This document shows, piece by piece, positions 5,648-6,307 of a stretch of DNA of 6,307 nucleotides (positions within the stretch are counted from its first letter, which is position 1; each line of letters starts with the position of its first letter). The translations under genes were made by a program, and so were the position numbers. The notes below the pieces were generated by a model. That model worked only from the letters and a program-made list of their open reading frames with translations. It did not search any database and was not told the origin of the DNA. The stretch is from an uncultured Clostridia bacterium (lineage in GTDB: Bacteria > Bacillota > Clostridia > Oscillospirales > Acutalibacteraceae): NCBI GenBank assembly GCA_937897215.1, contig CALCBQ010000145.1, forward strand, positions 1-6,307, given 5' to 3'.

Positions 5648-6178
5648 TTATGTTTTGGATTGGTCTGTAATTGAAATAAAATAGAGAGTTTCATCATTGG
5701 AGTCCCAAATACCAACTTCAAAACCATACCATTCATTATAATTGTTGCAATCAAAATCAAACTCGTCCTTACCGTCACAAACACCGCTTATAATAAAGTA
5801 TCCATTCTTAATTCCAGTGAAATCGAATTGTTTATTTGCGCCGCTTGAATCAAGTAAGTTTTCAATTATGCTGTCGTAAGGAAGTGTTTTCCAATTATCA
5901 GAATTGATAATATCATTTTCTACAAACTCGCCCGCGCCCTCTAAGTTTAGATATCGGATGGTTAAATCGTTACCATCAGGGTCGGTATAAGAATAAACTG
6001 TTTTTATATCAGAGTCATTTAAATCATCTAAATCAATATCTAAGCATTCTTCCATCATTTCAATTTGTGATGTAAATTCCATTCCAAAATTCTCTAAAAT
6101 AGCACCGCCGAGAATTCTGTTGCAACCGGTAAGAGAGAATATCATAAGTAATGATATGATTATAACTGTCTTTTTCAC
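5648..6178 (-). CDS. Acidic lipoprotein of unknown function
   Basis: I do not recognise this family. The 176-residue product begins MKKTVIIISLLMIFSLTGC, a lipoprotein signal with lipobox LTGC (16-19) and C19 as the lipidated residue, so it should sit on the outer face of the membrane. The mature part is strongly acidic, with an Asp-rich stretch (CLDIDLDDLNDSDIKT, 45-60). It then runs as alternating short strands with aromatic residues (LTIRYLNLEG, NGYFIISGV, WYGFEVGIWD, ETLYFISI), suggesting a compact beta-rich domain. C134 and C144 could form a disulfide. The start is GTG at 6178: AAGGCGGTG (complement of 6184-6192), one base off the ideal ribosome site, lies five bases upstream. It is a single-gene unit with its own promoter and terminator, convergent with the pit operon and divergent from the gene starting at 6300. 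Confidence 0.8.
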   Translation of the reverse strand: MKKTVIIISLLMIFSLTGCNRILGGAILENFGMEFTSQIEMMEECLDIDLDDLNDSDIKTVYSYTDPDGNDLTIRYLNLEGAGEFVENDIINSDNWKTLPYDSIIENLLDSSGANKQFDFTGIKNGYFIISGVCDGKDEFDFDCNNYNEWYGFEVGIWDSNDETLYFISITDQSKT

Positions 6179-6198
6179 AAAATCACCGCCTTTAATTT

Positions 6199-6227
6199 AT
6201 TATATCATATTTCATTTTAAAAGTAAA
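6199..6227 (-). promoter_or_regulatory. Extended -10 promoter of the lipoprotein gene
   Basis: On the minus strand TTTACT (complement of 6222-6227) and TATAAT (complement of 6199-6204) are 17 bases apart, and TGA precedes the -10 to give an extended -10. The promoter ends just 20 bases from the GTG start, so the leader is very short. The 13-base stretch ATGATATAATAAA around this -10 also occurs around the -10 of the promoter at 441-469. Confidence 0.7.
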
Positions 6228-6235
6228 TTCACGCA

Positions 6236-6264
6236 GTATTAATCTCCCACAATTACAGATACTA
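6236..6264 (+). promoter_or_regulatory. Possible sigma-G-type promoter for the gene at 6300
   Basis: GTATT (6236-6240) and GATACTA (6258-6264), 17 bases apart, resemble the forespore sigma-G consensus (GHATR and CATNHTA) with one mismatch in each half. This would fit a spoVT gene, which is sigma-G dependent in Bacillus subtilis. Short degenerate motifs like this arise by chance, so the call is tentative. Confidence 0.3.
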
Positions 6265-6299
6265 ACATCACAATTTGTAATTTAAGGAGAAATGTATAT

Positions 6300-6307
6300 A
6301 TGAAAGC
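6300..6307 (+). CDS. Start of a gene cut by the window edge, possibly spoVT
   Basis: A strong AAGGAGA ribosome site (6284-6290) lies nine bases before an ATG at 6300, and only ATG AAA GC (Met-Lys-Ala) is visible. The twelve bases ATATATGAAAGC are identical to those at the start of the spoVT-like fragment (5451-5462), and both sites have AAGGAG 10-11 bases before the ATG. An intact spoVT here would explain the fragment as a duplicate. With fewer than three codons visible, the identity remains a guess. Confidence 0.4.

Noticed and set aside
1..6307. tRNA, rRNA, tmRNA, RNase P RNA or CRISPR repeats
   Set aside because: No cloverleaf, conserved rRNA segment, tmRNA tag or regularly spaced repeat was found on either strand. 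The GC-rich patch at 200-380 was considered as tmRNA, RNase P, 6S or a group II intron end and showed none of their hallmark segments.

Overview
The window is AT-rich chromosomal DNA from a low-GC Gram-positive bacterium, most likely a spore-forming member of the Clostridia. The evidence is strong Shine-Dalgarno sites in front of nearly every gene, TATAAT-type promoters, short lipoprotein signals, and a clear fragment of the sporulation regulator SpoVT (MKATGIVRRI) at 5455. No genus can be named from the sequence alone.

Layout. Bases 1-420 hold no intact gene. They contain a GC-richer, hairpin-dense patch (about 200-380) that looks like the 3' end of an IS200/IS605-type tnpB gene with its right-end or omega-RNA hairpins, directly abutting a rho-independent terminator (378-416). 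A strong promoter (441-469) then drives a compact four-gene operon (500-3520): a CPBP-family intramembrane protease, a membrane-anchored or secreted metallophosphoesterase of the Dcr2/purple-acid-phosphatase type, a DUF1349 beta-sandwich protein and a rhodanese lipoprotein, with gaps of only 14-22 bases and a terminator at 3543-3570. A second promoter (3589-3617) drives a two-gene phosphate module: a PiT-family phosphate permease and its usual DUF47 (PhoU-like) partner. This ends at a long 15-bp inverted repeat (5393-5446).

Bases 5437-5640 are a small scar: a ribosome binding site and the first ten or so codons of a spoVT-like gene, interrupted by a 72-base imperfect palindrome. A minus-strand gene for an acidic lipoprotein of unknown function follows (6178 to 5648), with its own extended -10 promoter and terminator. 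At the right edge a new plus-strand gene begins (6300). Its start region resembles that of the spoVT fragment and it may be the intact spoVT, with a possible sigma-G-like promoter in front.

Working together: the PiT/DUF47 pair imports inorganic phosphate. The neighbouring extracytoplasmic phosphoesterase could release phosphate from organic esters outside the cell, but that link is inference from proximity, since the two operons have separate promoters. I see no convincing new defence or mobile system. The least explained parts are the tnpB/omega-RNA-like remnant at the left and the disrupted spoVT copy with its palindromes at the right.
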